This document shows, one piece after another, positions 1 through 9,677 of a stretch of 64,000 nucleotides of DNA. The notes beneath the pieces are model-generated. The model saw nothing but the letters and a program-made list of their open reading frames with translations. It was not told where the DNA came from and ran no database searches. Position 1 is the stretch's first letter. Each line of letters opens with the position of its first letter. The stretch is taken from assembly GCA_019456255.1 (NCBI GenBank), contig VRUG01000004.1, forward strand, positions 124,001 to 188,000, written 5' to 3'. The stretch is from Planctomycetota bacterium. Lineage in GTDB: Bacteria; Planctomycetota; Phycisphaerae; Sedimentisphaerales; Anaerobacaceae. A program made the translations under genes and the position numbers.

Positions 1-1
1 T

Positions 2-1129
2 ACCGACGACGTCGAATTCTACGCCGAAGATTCAGGCAGGGCAAATCGTAAGTTCCTCTACGAGATACTCGAAGCTGTCGTCGACGCAGGAGCTACAACT
101 CTAAATATTCCGGACACCACCGGCTACGCAATACCCGAGCAGTATGGCCAACTTATCGCTGACATAAAGGCCAACGTGCCGAACATAAAAAAAGCCATCA
201 TCAGCGTACACTGTCACAACGATCTCGGGATGGCTGTCGCTAATACTTTAGCAGGCGTAAAAAACGGCGCAAGACAAATCGAAGGTACCATAAACGGCAT
301 CGGCGAACGAGCAGGAAACGCCGCCATCGAAGAGGTCGTAATGGCCATCAAAACAAGAAAGGATTTCTTCGATATCGAAACAAAAATCGTAACGCCCCAG
401 TTCTATCGTACAAGCAGAATGGTAGCTGACATGCTCGGCGTACCGGTACCAATAAATAAAGCCATCGTCGGAGACAATGCCTTCGCCCACAGTTCAGGGA
501 TTCACGTTGACGGAGTACTGAAAAAACGAGAAACATACGAAATCATGAAGCCAAGCGATGTCGGCTCGCCGAAAAGCAAGGTCGTCCTGACCGCAAGAAC
601 AGGCCGGCATGGCCTAAAGCACCGCCTCGAAGAGCTCGGATACAAATTAACTAAAGCTGAACTCGAGAAAACATATAAGAGGTTCATCGAAATTGCCGAC
701 AAGAAAAACGAAGTCTTCGATGAAGACATTACTGCGATCATCAGCGACGAGATTCACGCCGTTGAGCATACGTATAAATTGCAGTATCTCCATGTCGCCT
801 GCGGAACTGGAACGCTGCCGACCGCGAGTGTCAGAATCGAGACAAAGGGGAAATTTACACAGGCTGCCGCGTGCGGGGACGGACCGATTGATGCTGCCTA
901 CCAAGCTATTAGAGACGCAACAGGACTCTCGCCAAAGCTTGAAAGCTATTCCATCAGAGCCGTCACCAGTGGTAAAGAGGCACTCGGAGAAGCTACGGTA
1001 AAAATTACCGCCAATGGAATACTTTTTGTTGGGCGAGGAGTTTCAACTGACATTATTGAAGCTTCCGCAAAAGCGTACGTAGATGCAATTAACAGAATGG
1101 TTGCTGCAAAAAAGAAAAGTAAAAAATAA
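2..1129 (+). CDS. leuA: 2-isopropylmalate synthase, 5' end outside window
   Basis: This enzyme condenses acetyl-CoA with 2-oxoisovalerate, the first committed step of leucine synthesis. The frame is open from base 2, so the N-terminus lies before the window. The TIM-barrel signature HCHNDLGMA (near base 209), with metal-binding histidines, and the following GIGERAGN segment are typical of LeuA. The last 120 or so residues match the LeuA regulatory domain that binds leucine for feedback inhibition. leuC starts 11 bases downstream and leuD and leuB follow, which favours LeuA over the related homocitrate or citramalate synthases. Confidence 0.95.
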   Translation, partial: TDDVEFYAEDSGRANRKFLYEILEAVVDAGATTLNIPDTTGYAIPEQYGQLIADIKANVPNIKKAIISVHCHNDLGMAVANTLAGVKNGARQIEGTINGIGERAGNAAIEEVVMAIKTRKDFFDIETKIVTPQFYRTSRMVADMLGVPVPINKAIVGDNAFAHSSGIHVDGVLKKRETYEIMKPSDVGSPKSKVVLTARTGRHGLKHRLEELGYKLTKAELEKTYKRFIEIADKKNEVFDEDITAIISDEIHAVEHTYKLQYLHVACGTGTLPTASVRIETKGKFTQAAACGDGPIDAAYQAIRDATGLSPKLESYSIRAVTSGKEALGEATVKITANGILFVGRGVSTDIIEASAKAYVDAINRMVAAKKKSKK

Positions 1130-1140
1130 GGATTAGTAAA

Positions 1141-2406
1141 ATGGCTATGACAATTACTGAAAAAATACTCGCAAAGGCCGCCGGGCTTGACTCGGTTAAG
1201 CCAGGACAACTTATAGACGCTAATATCGACGTGGTAATGTGTCACGATGTCACTACCCCGCCGGCAATATCTATGCTACAGAAAAAAGGCATCGATAAGG
1301 TCTTCGACCCGGAAAAAATTATCGTAACACCGGACCATTTTCAGCCGGCAAAGGACATTCAAAGCGCTGAACTTCATAAAAGACTCGATAAGTGGGCAGT
1401 AAAACACGAGATCAAACATTATTACAAACTTGGAAAAGCTGGTGTATGTCACGCACTACTGCCTGAACAGGGACACATCAGACCTGGAGAAGTAATTGTT
1501 GGAGGTGACTCGCATACCTGTACATACGGTGCTTTCGGCGCTTTTAGTACTGGCGTCGGCTCCACCGACCTGGCCGCTACCATAGCAACCGGGCAGCTTT
1601 GGTTTAAAGTGCCGCCAACCATAAAAATTATCCTAAACGGAAAACTCGCCAAAGGCGTTTATAGTAAAGATGTAATACTTGACGTCATCGCAAGAATTGG
1701 TACAGACGGTGCGCTATACAAAGCCATGGAATTTACCGGCAGCACGCTCGCAAATCTGAGCATGGAATCTCGAATGACAATTACAAACATGGTGATAGAA
1801 GCTGGGGCAAAAAACGGAATCATCGAACTCGACAAAGTAACAAAGAAATATCTAAAGGAACATTTAGCGGAAAACAAAAAAGATTATACCGTTTTTGAAT
1901 CTGACCCGGATGCCGTATACGAATCTATCGAGGAATTTGACTGCTCAAAGTTAGAGCCTATAGTCGCTCTGCCTCATCTGCCCTCAGGAGGCGTACCCAT
2001 TGGTCAGTGCGAAGGCATCGAAATGGAGCAGGCATATATCGGAAGCTGTACAAACGGACGCATCGAAGATTTAAGGATCGTTGCAAAAATACTCGACGGT
2101 AAGCAGGTCGCTATCAGAACCATCATAGTCCCTGTCACGCCGACCGTCTGGAAGCAGTCGCATGACGAAGGCCTCTTCGATACCTTTTACGCAGCTGGAT
2201 GTGTCATCAGCGCACCGACCTGCGGGGCGTGCCTCGGAGGATTCATGGGAATTCTCGCCGCCGGCGAAAACTGTGTCAGCACGACAAACAGAAACTTTAT
2301 CGGGAGAATGGGACATCCGGAAAGCAAAGTATACCTCGCAAGCCCAGCTACCGCCGCTGCTTCAGCAATAGAAGGAAAACTGACCGACCCGAGAAAATAC
2401 TTATAG
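1141..2406 (+). CDS. leuC: 3-isopropylmalate dehydratase large subunit
   Basis: This is the large subunit of isopropylmalate isomerase, which interconverts 2- and 3-isopropylmalate using a 4Fe-4S cluster. At 421 residues it has the usual length of the bacterial/archaeal-type LeuC. The cluster cysteines are visible in GSCTNGR and in CGACLGG near the C-terminus, and the segment [15 protein letters not shown] is the conserved aconitase-family active-site region. It follows leuA closely and pairs with LeuD encoded after a 300-base interruption. Confidence 0.96.
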   Translation: MAMTITEKILAKAAGLDSVKPGQLIDANIDVVMCHDVTTPPAISMLQKKGIDKVFDPEKIIVTPDHFQPAKDIQSAELHKRLDKWAVKHEIKHYYKLGKAGVCHALLPEQGHIRPGEVIVGGDSHTCTYGAFGAFSTGVGSTDLAATIATGQLWFKVPPTIKIILNGKLAKGVYSKDVILDVIARIGTDGALYKAMEFTGSTLANLSMESRMTITNMVIEAGAKNGIIELDKVTKKYLKEHLAENKKDYTVFESDPDAVYESIEEFDCSKLEPIVALPHLPSGGVPIGQCEGIEMEQAYIGSCTNGRIEDLRIVAKILDGKQVAIRTIIVPVTPTVWKQSHDEGLFDTFYAAGCVISAPTCGACLGGFMGILAAGENCVSTTNRNFIGRMGHPESKVYLASPATAAASAIEGKLTDPRKYL

Positions 2407-2454
2407 CCACAGATTACACGGATTTAAAGTGATTAACACAGATTAAAATATAGT

Positions 2455-2610
2455 TTGAAAAAAGAGATTAGACTTTTGGAAAAAACTTTTCCACACAAGG
2501 ATTTAACTCGAGAAATTATCGGGTCAGCCATGGAAGTGCATAGCACTTTAGGAAACGGCTTCCTCGAAAGTGTATATGAAGAAGCGTTAACTATGGAATT
2601 TGAATTTTGA
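2455..2610 (+). pseudogene. GxxExxY family protein remnant
   Basis: A short frame (possible TTG start at 2455, TGA at 2608) reads DLTREIIGSAMEVHSTLG then GNGFLESVYEEAL, which is the characteristic N-terminal motif of the GxxExxY family (G..E.H..LG.GFLESVYEEAL). Full family members are about 125 residues; this stops after 51, right after the motif. It lies between leuC and leuD, whose products form one enzyme, and is followed by a short tandem repeat. The family has been linked to a PD-(D/E)XK nuclease fold, but the function is not established. I read it as a decayed insertion. Confidence 0.75.
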
Positions 2611-2616
2611 TATTGA

Positions 2617-2668
2617 TTAGGATTTAGATATTAGGATTTAGATATTAGGATTTAGATATTAGGATTTA
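2617..2668 (+). repeat. 14-bp tandem repeat, 3.7 copies
   Basis: The unit TTAGGATTTAGATA occurs three times in full (2617, 2631, 2645) and once in part (2659). It directly follows the GxxExxY remnant in the leuC-leuD gap. Confidence 0.9.
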
Positions 2669-2708
2669 CATAAAAATATAACAAAATAAACTTGAAGGAT
2701 ATCAAATT

Positions 2709-3191
2709 ATGCCAAAAGCACACGTTTACAAAAGAGACCATATAAATACAGACGAGATTATACCTGCTCGATATCTAACTACCGATGACGAGCAGGAACT
2801 CGCAAAACACTGTATGGAAGACCTCGACTCTGAATTTGTTAAAAAGGTCTCTCGCAATGACGTCATAGTAGCCGGAGAAGATTTCGGATGCGGCTCAAGT
2901 CGCGAACACGCCGTCTGGGCAATTAGAGGAGCAAAGGTACAAACTGTCATAGCTAAAACATTCGCGAGAATCTTCTATCGAAACGCTATCAACTGCGGAT
3001 TCTATATCATAGAGTCAAAAGACGCTCTGGAAAAAATCAATGACGGTGACGAAATCGAAATTGATATCGAAAAAGCCTTGATCAAAAACAAAACAACTGG
3101 CGTTGATATTGCTTTCGAACCGCTGCCGACTTTCGCGCTGGAGATAATAAACGACGGCGGACTACTAAACCATATAACAAAAAAACTATAA
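2709..3191 (+). CDS. leuD: 3-isopropylmalate dehydratase small subunit
   Basis: This is the small (swivel) subunit of isopropylmalate isomerase, partner of LeuC. At 160 residues it matches the short form of LeuD that accompanies archaeal-type LeuC. The motif FGCGSSREHA near residue 60 is the diagnostic substrate-specificity loop of aconitase-family small subunits. A GAAGGA ribosome binding site lies about 10 bases before the ATG. It is separated from leuC by a gene remnant and a tandem repeat, so expression may depend on read-through or on a promoter within the gap. Confidence 0.96.
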   Translation: MPKAHVYKRDHINTDEIIPARYLTTDDEQELAKHCMEDLDSEFVKKVSRNDVIVAGEDFGCGSSREHAVWAIRGAKVQTVIAKTFARIFYRNAINCGFYIIESKDALEKINDGDEIEIDIEKALIKNKTTGVDIAFEPLPTFALEIINDGGLLNHITKKL

Positions 3192-3215
3192 TTTATTAGA
3201 TATGAATGCACACAA

Positions 3216-4094
3216 ATGGAATGGGAAAACTATATTGTTGGTATTGTTGACATATTAGGACAGAGCCAAAAGCTAAAAGAACTTGGCTCGCTCTTAGACC
3301 AAGACAGTTTAGAAAAAGATAATTGCAAAAGTATAGTGAAAAAACTTACCGATGAGACTTACGGAGAAGTAGGACACTTCCGGGAACTATTTACTAAGAC
3401 TTTTGACCTCATGAAGAAAAATATCCATGAACATCCAAAAATGAAAACTCTTTTACCAACTGAACGGGAAATGCTAAATGAAATAGCCGATGATATATGC
3501 AAATTGCGGTTTTTTTCTGACTTGGTTGTATGTTATATTCCCTGTGGTATTAACGAACTGGTAACCCGCACTAGGCTTGCAACTATGTTAGCTACATATA
3601 CGGGTGTATTGATTCTCGAATTTAGGGCCGGAACATTCTTTAGAGGTGGAATTGAAATGGGTGCAGGAACAGAACTGAATGATGGTGATATTTACGGGCC
3701 CGTGCTTAACGAGGCGCATTATCTTGAAAATGATATAGCTGACTATCCGAGGATTATAGTTGGAAAAAAACTTAGCGATTTTATTCAGAGTGACACTCAA
3801 GTACCAAATGATGGAGAGTTTCTTAGGTCAATGTTTGCGAGCGTAAATAATTTATCTAAGGGTATGGTATGCAGAGATGATGACGGGCATATCATTATTG
3901 ATTATCTTGGCGAAAGCGCAGCAAAATTACACCGGTTTGAAGGTAGTGAGGCATGCAGTTTTGTGAAAAAAAGTATAGCTAAGATAGAAAGCGAATTGGA
4001 AAGATATAATAAAGAGGGTAATCATAAGTTGGAAAAACGGTACGAAAAATTACTCACATATTGTCAAAGTAGAATGGAATTTTGGGACAACTAA
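3216..4094 (+). CDS. unknown protein, possible class III nucleotide cyclase-like fold
   Basis: I do not recognise this 292-residue protein with certainty. It opens with YIVGIVDILG, carries RFFSDLVVCYIP near residue 100, then FRGGIEMG and a GP...A.YLE..ADYPRIIVG block. The spacing of the first aspartate (VDILG) and the second (FSDL) resembles the two metal-binding aspartates of class III adenylate/guanylate cyclases (FxDIxGFT and GDxxxxxF). This is a weak analogy, not a domain assignment. The C-terminal 60 residues are charged and helical. It sits between leuD and leuB, and its codon use looks more AT-rich than the leu genes, suggesting later insertion. Confidence 0.6.
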   Translation: MEWENYIVGIVDILGQSQKLKELGSLLDQDSLEKDNCKSIVKKLTDETYGEVGHFRELFTKTFDLMKKNIHEHPKMKTLLPTEREMLNEIADDICKLRFFSDLVVCYIPCGINELVTRTRLATMLATYTGVLILEFRAGTFFRGGIEMGAGTELNDGDIYGPVLNEAHYLENDIADYPRIIVGKKLSDFIQSDTQVPNDGEFLRSMFASVNNLSKGMVCRDDDGHIIIDYLGESAAKLHRFEGSEACSFVKKSIAKIESELERYNKEGNHKLEKRYEKLLTYCQSRMEFWDN

Positions 4095-4122
4095 TAGGTT
4101 TTAAAGCAAAGGAGAATTACTC

Positions 4123-5217
4123 GTGGCAAAAAGTTATAAGATAGCAGTAATACCCGGCGATGGCACTGGACCGGAAGTTACCGCTGAAGCAGTAAAAGTA
4201 CTAAACACAACTGCAGAGAAGTTCGGTTTCAAGGTCGACCTCACAGAATTTGATTTCGGCGGTGAAAGATATAAAAGGACAGGAGAGACCCTGCCCGATA
4301 GCGCTATAGACGACCTCAGGCAGTTCGATACCATATTACTCGGTGCAATTGGACATCCGGATGTCGCGCCGGGAATTCTCGAAAAAGGTATTCTGCTAAA
4401 AGCAAGATTCGCTCTCGACCAGTATATCAATCTAAGGCCAGTAAGACTCTACCCAGGAGTCGAGTGCCCGCTAAAAGGCAAAGGCCCTGACGAAATAAAC
4501 TACGTCGTCGTACGCGAAAATAGCGGCGGAATATACACCGGCACAGGCGGTGTCTCAATGATAGGAACACCAAACGAAGTCGCCGTCCAATCCGCCGTCT
4601 ATAACAGGTTCCAGGTCGACAGATGCCTGAAGTACGCTTTCGAATACACAAAAAAACACGGCAAAAAAGCCCGCGGAATTGGCGACGAAAACACTCTCGC
4701 ACTCTGCGGAAAAACAAACGTACTGACATACGTTTACGGCCTCTGGGACAGAGCTTTCCACGAAATGGGTAAAAAAGATTACCCCGATATCCGCAGGGAC
4801 TACTACCATGTAGACGCAACCTGCATGTGGATGATAAAAAATCCCGAATGGTTCGATGTAATTGTCACCGGCAATATGTTCGGCGACATCATCACGGACC
4901 TCGCCGCAATAACTCAAGGCGGCATGGGAATCGCTGCAGGCGGAAATATCAACCCCGACAAAGGAGGCATCAGCATGTTCGAGCCTATCGGAGGAAGCGC
5001 ACCGAAATATACAGGCCAGAACGTTATCAATCCATTAGCCGCAATCTGCGCGATGCAGATGATGATCGAAACACTCGGAGAAGATAAAGCTGCAAAGAAA
5101 GTCGATGACGCTGTCAGATTCATCACTGCCAACAAACTCAAAGGACTCGGAGCAGGAAAAATGGGATTCTCAACCAGCGAAGTCGGGGACCTCGTCGCAG
5201 AGCACGTTGCTGACTAA
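4123..5217 (+). CDS. leuB: 3-isopropylmalate dehydrogenase
   Basis: This enzyme oxidises 3-isopropylmalate with NAD to 2-oxoisocaproate after decarboxylation, completing the leucine branch. The 364-residue protein shows PGDGTGPEVT at the N-terminus, the substrate loop VVRENSGGIYTG, the metal-binding GNMFGDIITDLAA and the nucleotide-binding FEPIGGSAPKYTG. The start is GTG, preceded by AAAGGAG at 8 bases. Members of this decarboxylating dehydrogenase family can also be isocitrate or tartrate dehydrogenases; the leuACD context decides for LeuB. Confidence 0.93.
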   Translation: MAKSYKIAVIPGDGTGPEVTAEAVKVLNTTAEKFGFKVDLTEFDFGGERYKRTGETLPDSAIDDLRQFDTILLGAIGHPDVAPGILEKGILLKARFALDQYINLRPVRLYPGVECPLKGKGPDEINYVVVRENSGGIYTGTGGVSMIGTPNEVAVQSAVYNRFQVDRCLKYAFEYTKKHGKKARGIGDENTLALCGKTNVLTYVYGLWDRAFHEMGKKDYPDIRRDYYHVDATCMWMIKNPEWFDVIVTGNMFGDIITDLAAITQGGMGIAAGGNINPDKGGISMFEPIGGSAPKYTGQNVINPLAAICAMQMMIETLGEDKAAKKVDDAVRFITANKLKGLGAGKMGFSTSEVGDLVAEHVAD

Positions 5218-5253
5218 AAAAATACTTAATCAATTAGTTTACAGGAGTTAAAG

Positions 5254-5448
5254 ATGGAATGTAAAAAAGAAAAAAACCTGCAGGATTGTATTTGCAGTTA
5301 TCCGGGATGTGAAAGAAAAGGCATCTGCTGTGACTGTATAAGCTATCATCTAAAAAGCAAACAGCTCCCGGGATGCTGCTTCCCGCAGGATATAGAAAAA
5401 ACCTACGACAGAAGCTTCACAGCGTTTGCAAAAGCGTGGGATCTCTAA
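5254..5448 (+). CDS. small cysteine-rich protein, DUF6485-like
   Basis: A 64-residue protein with nine cysteines arranged as C-x8-C-x3-C-x5-C-x4-CC-x2-C and later CC. The MECKKEKN start and YHLKSKQLPGCCFP end match a conserved small family (DUF6485) of unknown function, probably metal-binding. A GGAG site precedes the ATG. It is the last gene of the leu cluster, just before a strong terminator, so it is probably cotranscribed with leuB. Confidence 0.8.
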   Translation: MECKKEKNLQDCICSYPGCERKGICCDCISYHLKSKQLPGCCFPQDIEKTYDRSFTAFAKAWDL

Positions 5449-5473
5449 CAAAAACTTAAAAAATTGAAATATA

Positions 5474-5510
5474 AAGGCCCCCGCATCCGTGCAGGGGTCT
5501 TTTTTTTTGA
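5474..5510. terminator. bidirectional rho-independent terminator
   Basis: GGCCCCCGCA pairs with TGCAGGGGTC around a short loop and is followed by a run of nine T on the plus strand. An A-rich stretch on the other side serves the converging purC transcript. Confidence 0.85.
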
Positions 5511-5512
5511 CT

Positions 5513-6406
5513 CTAAAAATCGAAGCTCTTGCCGGTGATCTTCTCGTAAGCCTCAATGTATTTTGCTGCGGTCTTTTCTACAATATCATCCGGCAACTCA
5601 ACTCCGCTGCCCGATTTGTCAAAACTAATCGATTCGAGATAGTTTCTGACGAATTGCTTATCAAAACTTTCCTGGTCACGACCCGCCTCGTATTTATCCG
5701 CAGGCCAAAAACGAGATGAGTCCGGAGTCAGAACCTCATCGATTAAAATGATCTTGCCATCAACGATACCCCACTCGAATTTCGTGTCTGCCAGAATGAT
5801 ACCTTTACTCTCAGCGTGCGCCGAACCCTTCTCAAAGATGAATCTGCTTTTGTCACGAACATACTCAGCTTTTTCCTGCCCGATTATATCCGCGCATCTC
5901 TCAAAGCTTATATTCTCATCATGCTCACCCAACTCCGCTTTGGTCGCAGGCGTAAAAATAAGGTCGGGCAGCTTTTCACATTGCTTAAGACCAGCCGGCA
6001 GCTTTTCACCGCAAACCGTCCCGTCATTTTGATATTCCTTCCAACCCGAACCGGTGAGATAACACCTGATCACACATTCAACCGGCAGAACTTCAACCTT
6101 TTTCACAAGCATACTTCTACCAGCTAACTGCTCAGAATAATTACAGAAAGGCTCCGGATAATCCGCCACATTGTCACTTATCAAATGATGCTCGATGTCA
6201 CCGCCTAAAAGTTCAAACCAGAATTTCGATATCTGCGTCAGAACGATACCCTTCTTGCCGATGCCGTTGGTCATTATCACATCAAATGCGCTGATGCGGT
6301 CGGTTGCGACGATGAGCAACTTATCGCCAAGGTCGTAAATGTCACGAACTTTGCCCCTAACAGGGTTCGCACCCTCAATATTTGTCTCTAAAATTACGCC
6401 TGCCAT
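5513..6406 (-). CDS. purC: phosphoribosylaminoimidazole-succinocarboxamide synthase
   Basis: SAICAR synthase joins aspartate to CAIR with ATP in purine synthesis. The protein reads GKVRDIYDLGDKLLIVATDRISAFD at its start, the classic SAICAR synthetase signature, and LADTKFEWG and DEVLTPDSSRFW further on. I start it at 6406 (MAGVILETN), because AAAGGAAA lies 5 bases upstream; a longer frame to 6442 lacks such a site. The 297-residue length fits the eukaryote-like/long bacterial form of PurC. It converges on the leu cluster and shares its terminator. Confidence 0.95.
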   Translation of the reverse strand: MAGVILETNIEGANPVRGKVRDIYDLGDKLLIVATDRISAFDVIMTNGIGKKGIVLTQISKFWFELLGGDIEHHLISDNVADYPEPFCNYSEQLAGRSMLVKKVEVLPVECVIRCYLTGSGWKEYQNDGTVCGEKLPAGLKQCEKLPDLIFTPATKAELGEHDENISFERCADIIGQEKAEYVRDKSRFIFEKGSAHAESKGIILADTKFEWGIVDGKIILIDEVLTPDSSRFWPADKYEAGRDQESFDKQFVRNYLESISFDKSGSGVELPDDIVEKTAAKYIEAYEKITGKSFDF

Positions 6407-6503
6407 TATATTTCCTTTCCTTGGGAACTTGAAAACGAACATATGCTACGAAGACAAGGCAAATCTGTCAAGCCTGCAAAATCACAATAAGTAAAAACCC
6501 TTA

Positions 6504-7298
6504 TCAGCCGGACCCTGCTGTAAAAGCATTGATATCAGCAATTATTTTCTTGCGAATCTTGCCGATTTCCTCGCTCTTAGGCAGAAATTCAAACATCAAT
6601 TCAAGAAATCCTCGCTCCTTGATACGAACAAGCGCCGGAATAAAATTAATGTCATAAATCCACGAAAGCTGAAGAAGTTTCAGGTCGTTCCACGTCCGCA
6701 AACCCTTATAGTCAATACGCTCGCCATTAAGAAGGCCATCAACAACATGACCGGAACATTCAGGCCTGTCGGGAAATTCCAGTTCGAGTTTGAACTTTTC
6801 AGGCTCGTCACGATACTGGCGATAAGATTCGGTCACAACATAGTAAATATCAATCTTGTCGGCATCACGAATCAGCTTACAAAATAGCAAACTCTCGGCA
6901 CTAAGATTATCAGGCAAAACTTTTAGACCATGATATTGAATCGCCTTTTCAATCCATATCCGTTCAGATTTATCAAACGAATTAAGCAGCCTGTGTTCTT
7001 TGAGAACTTCTATACTCATCAGACAGTGACTCGGAGTCTTATTGTCGTTGTAAGTCCTGTATTTGTTAAACTGAACAAACCTGCCGATATCATGGAACAA
7101 CGCGATAAACTCTGCTATCCTGTTTTGATTCGCGCTAAGCTCCAGATGCCCCGTGACATATCGCATCTCGTCGCATACTCGCAGACTGTGGGCTTCTTTC
7201 AACTCAAGATTCGTGTTGACATAATCATTGCCCCCGTAGCATTTAGCAACGTACTGAGAAAACCACTCTTTTAATTCTTCCAATCTCTCTTGGTCCAT
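6504..7298 (-). CDS. HD-domain phosphohydrolase
   Basis: A 264-residue cytoplasmic protein with the HD metal-dependent phosphohydrolase pattern: H in KEAHSLRV (about residue 36), the HD pair in ALFHDIGRF (about 69), later H in YHGLK, and D in LIRDADKID. All metal ligands appear present. The substrate cannot be told from sequence; HD proteins of this size act on nucleotides or signalling phosphates. The gene is transcribed in the same direction as purC with a gap of about 97 bases. Confidence 0.8.
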   Translation of the reverse strand: MDQERLEELKEWFSQYVAKCYGGNDYVNTNLELKEAHSLRVCDEMRYVTGHLELSANQNRIAEFIALFHDIGRFVQFNKYRTYNDNKTPSHCLMSIEVLKEHRLLNSFDKSERIWIEKAIQYHGLKVLPDNLSAESLLFCKLIRDADKIDIYYVVTESYRQYRDEPEKFKLELEFPDRPECSGHVVDGLLNGERIDYKGLRTWNDLKLLQLSWIYDINFIPALVRIKERGFLELMFEFLPKSEEIGKIRKKIIADINAFTAGSG

Positions 7299-7578
7299 AA
7301 CGATTTTAGTCAGACAGGCCTGTCCCGAGCCAAGCCGATAGGATAACCAGACGACAATTTATCCTGTTCATCCTGCTTTAGTTCTCTTACCTTTCTCTTA
7401 ACTTCAACTTATCAACACTGCTGTTAATCTGTTTTTTTTATTATCCAATCAATCCTGTAATCCTGTCAAAAAAGTCTTTATAACAGATTTTTTGAAATTT
7501 TTCCATTAGAACTTGAAAAATACATTGCCAATGCTACAATTTCAAAAAAGATTTAAACAACAAAGAAAGGGAGACACA

Positions 7579-7851
7579 ATGCCAACCGTAAAAGATGTTC
7601 AGGTCAAAAAACCTTCACCGGACCAGCAGACAGAATGTGAAAATTGGCCTATCTGGAGCAAAGAAGCCTGTACCTTTGACTGGTCATACACCGAAACAGA
7701 AACCTGCCTCATCTTAGAGGGACAGGTCACCGTCAGCGACGCTGATACAGAAGTGACTTTAGGCGAAGGGGACCTCGTTATCTTCCCAACAGGACTCGAA
7801 TGCACATGGCAAATCACTAAACCTGTAAGAAAACACTATAACTTTAGCTAA
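7579..7851 (+). CDS. cupin domain protein (DUF861-like)
   Basis: A 90-residue single-domain cupin. WPIWSKEACTFDWSY, then ETCLILEGQVTV and GEGDLVIFPTGLECTW, match the cupin_3 (DUF861) family, whose better-known member is the ureidoglycine aminohydrolase domain. I start it at 7579, where AAAGGGAG precedes the ATG by 6 bases, rather than at the upstream 7513 start. Function is unknown; small cupins of this kind often bind a metal but few are characterised. Confidence 0.85.
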   Translation: MPTVKDVQVKKPSPDQQTECENWPIWSKEACTFDWSYTETETCLILEGQVTVSDADTEVTLGEGDLVIFPTGLECTWQITKPVRKHYNFS

Positions 7852-7908
7852 AATAAAAACATCTGGCGAATACCGAAAAACAAACTTTTGCGATTATCTA
7901 TTTCTTTC

Positions 7909-7937
7909 TTGCTTAATAGACAAAGAAGGCTTATAAT
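7909..7937 (+). promoter_or_regulatory. sigma-70-type promoter
   Basis: TTGCTT (7909) is followed after 17 bases by a perfect TATAAT (7932), about 46 bases before the lipoprotein start codon. Confidence 0.55.
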
Positions 7938-7982
7938 TATTCTCACTTGTTGTGTATTTATTCTTTTGAGAGAGGACAGAAA

Positions 7983-8684
7983 ATGCAAAAAAACAGAACA
8001 ATTCTACTACTATTGCTTTTCACCTGCTGTCTGACTTTAACCGGATGCAAGGACCCTGAAAAAGAGCAGGCACTTCAAGAGGTCGAAGAACTAAGAATAG
8101 AACTATCAGACATAGAAGATTCTCTGGCTAAAACCAAAAAAGAAAAAAAATCACTCAAGTCACAAACCGATGAACTCGCCGAAACTCTCGAAACCACCGA
8201 ACAACAGCTCAACGAAAAAAACGACTCATACGACACACTCAAACAAAACTTCGCTAAAATCGAAAAAGAAAATGACAGCTTAAAAAACAAAATCGAAAAT
8301 TTACAGCAAGAACTGGAATCTGATATCCAGGAACAGCAGACAAATGAATTATTAGGACTCGTACTTACAACACATATCGACAAAGAGGGACTGCCTCTGG
8401 ACGACTTCGATTCCTTCTTCATGGAAAAAAAACATTTCTATATCTTCAGCAAGTGGAACCTTACAAAAAAAGAACACACAGTAACTGTCAAACTTTACGA
8501 CGGAACCGGAAAACTGAGAAAACAAATACCAAGAACATTTACTCCGAAAACCCCAACACGTAACGCACGTTGCCTCTATACAATAAACAAAGCTCTCGAT
8601 AAGCCCGGAAAATGGAAAGTTGAAATCTACCTCGACGGACATAAAATGGGCGAAAAGAATTTTATACTTATGTCAGAGTACTAA
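7983..8684 (+). CDS. coiled-coil lipoprotein
   Basis: A secreted lipoprotein of 233 residues. A hydrophobic signal peptide ends in the lipobox LTGC (cysteine near residue 22). Residues 30-115 are rich in Glu, Lys and Leu with heptad spacing, predicting a long coiled coil (SLAKTKKEKKSLKSQTDE and similar). The C-terminal 110 residues look like a compact beta domain (VTVKLYDGTGKLRK, GKWKVEIYLDG). The start at 7983 is chosen because GAGAGGACAG precedes it and the signal peptide begins there. Function unknown; the shape suggests an envelope spacer or periplasmic binding role. Confidence 0.8.
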   Translation: MQKNRTILLLLLFTCCLTLTGCKDPEKEQALQEVEELRIELSDIEDSLAKTKKEKKSLKSQTDELAETLETTEQQLNEKNDSYDTLKQNFAKIEKENDSLKNKIENLQQELESDIQEQQTNELLGLVLTTHIDKEGLPLDDFDSFFMEKKHFYIFSKWNLTKKEHTVTVKLYDGTGKLRKQIPRTFTPKTPTRNARCLYTINKALDKPGKWKVEIYLDGHKMGEKNFILMSEY

Positions 8685-8759
8685 AATACATAACTTTAAG
8701 TTTGTCTTTTCACCGTCAGGCAATTAGCATTACATTTCTAATAAATCCGGAGAACTGCT

Positions 8760-9677
8760 TTGCGCCCTATCAGTAAAAAAAGGAAATTGGTTGAACAACA
8801 GGAACGTCTGCATCTGGCAAAAAGAAACTTCAAACGAAGGTTCCACACCGAAAATATACCATGGCTAAGACGAATAATGCGTTTCCTCATTAGACTGTTT
8901 TTTGTCCAGGCTATAGGCAAAAAAAATGCCGAAAATTTAAAACTTGAAAAAATACAATTCTCGTTCCCGAACCTACCCGAAGCCTTTGATAATACCAGAA
9001 TACTTCTGATAACCGACCTGCACTTAGACAATACAAAAGATTCCGAAGAGAGATTGATGAAGATAGTTAAAAATATTGATTTTGATTATTGCTTCCTCGG
9101 TGGAGATTACACTAACAGATGGCAGGAAAATGAAACTGCTCATATTAGTCTGACAAAAATCACTAAAGAACTTTTGAAAAAGTCGCGTGTATTTGGAGTT
9201 CTCGGAAATAATGACAAATATCAGATAGCCCGGACCCTTGCTCGCGCAGGAGCCGAAATGTTGATAAATGAAGGACTCCTGATCGAAAGAAACAATGACA
9301 AAATTTATCTCGCCGGAATAGATGATTGTTGTGAATATTACGCACTGGCTGATACCAAATTAGCAAATCAAAATGCAGAAAAAAATTCTTTCAAGATAAT
9401 GCTGGCTCACGCACCGGATAAATATCGCGAAGCCGAAAACCAAGGATATGATTTATATCTCACCGGACACACACACGGCGGGCAAATCTGTCTGCCGTTT
9501 GGAATTGCGGTTATAACAGGAACAACTGTACCGCGAACAATGGTAAAGGGGAAATGGAATTATCATGCCATGCAAGGATACACATCGCGAGGGGCAGGGA
9601 CAACCAATATAAAGGCGAGATATTTCTGCCCACCGGAAATCACCTTGATAACCCTAAGAAAGACTACCGCTAATTGA
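8760..9677 (+). CDS. calcineurin-like metallophosphoesterase
   Basis: A 305-residue phosphoesterase of the YkuE/LpxG-like group. All metal-binding motifs are present: LITDLHLDN, FLGGDYTN, LGNNDKY, MLAHAPD and LTGHTHGGQICLPFG. A basic N-terminus followed by a hydrophobic stretch (RFLIRLFFVQAIG) suggests membrane attachment. The start is TTG at 8760 behind CCGGAGAA. Relatives hydrolyse UDP-2,3-diacylglucosamine in lipid A synthesis or other phosphodiesters; the sequence alone does not decide which. Confidence 0.88.
   Translation: MRPISKKRKLVEQQERLHLAKRNFKRRFHTENIPWLRRIMRFLIRLFFVQAIGKKNAENLKLEKIQFSFPNLPEAFDNTRILLITDLHLDNTKDSEERLMKIVKNIDFDYCFLGGDYTNRWQENETAHISLTKITKELLKKSRVFGVLGNNDKYQIARTLARAGAEMLINEGLLIERNNDKIYLAGIDDCCEYYALADTKLANQNAEKNSFKIMLAHAPDKYREAENQGYDLYLTGHTHGGQICLPFGIAVITGTTVPRTMVKGKWNYHAMQGYTSRGAGTTNIKARYFCPPEITLITLRKTTAN

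Noticed and set aside
4427-4917. Minus-strand frames of 120-130 codons inside leuB
   Set aside because: They are shadows of leuB codon bias; leuB itself is certain.
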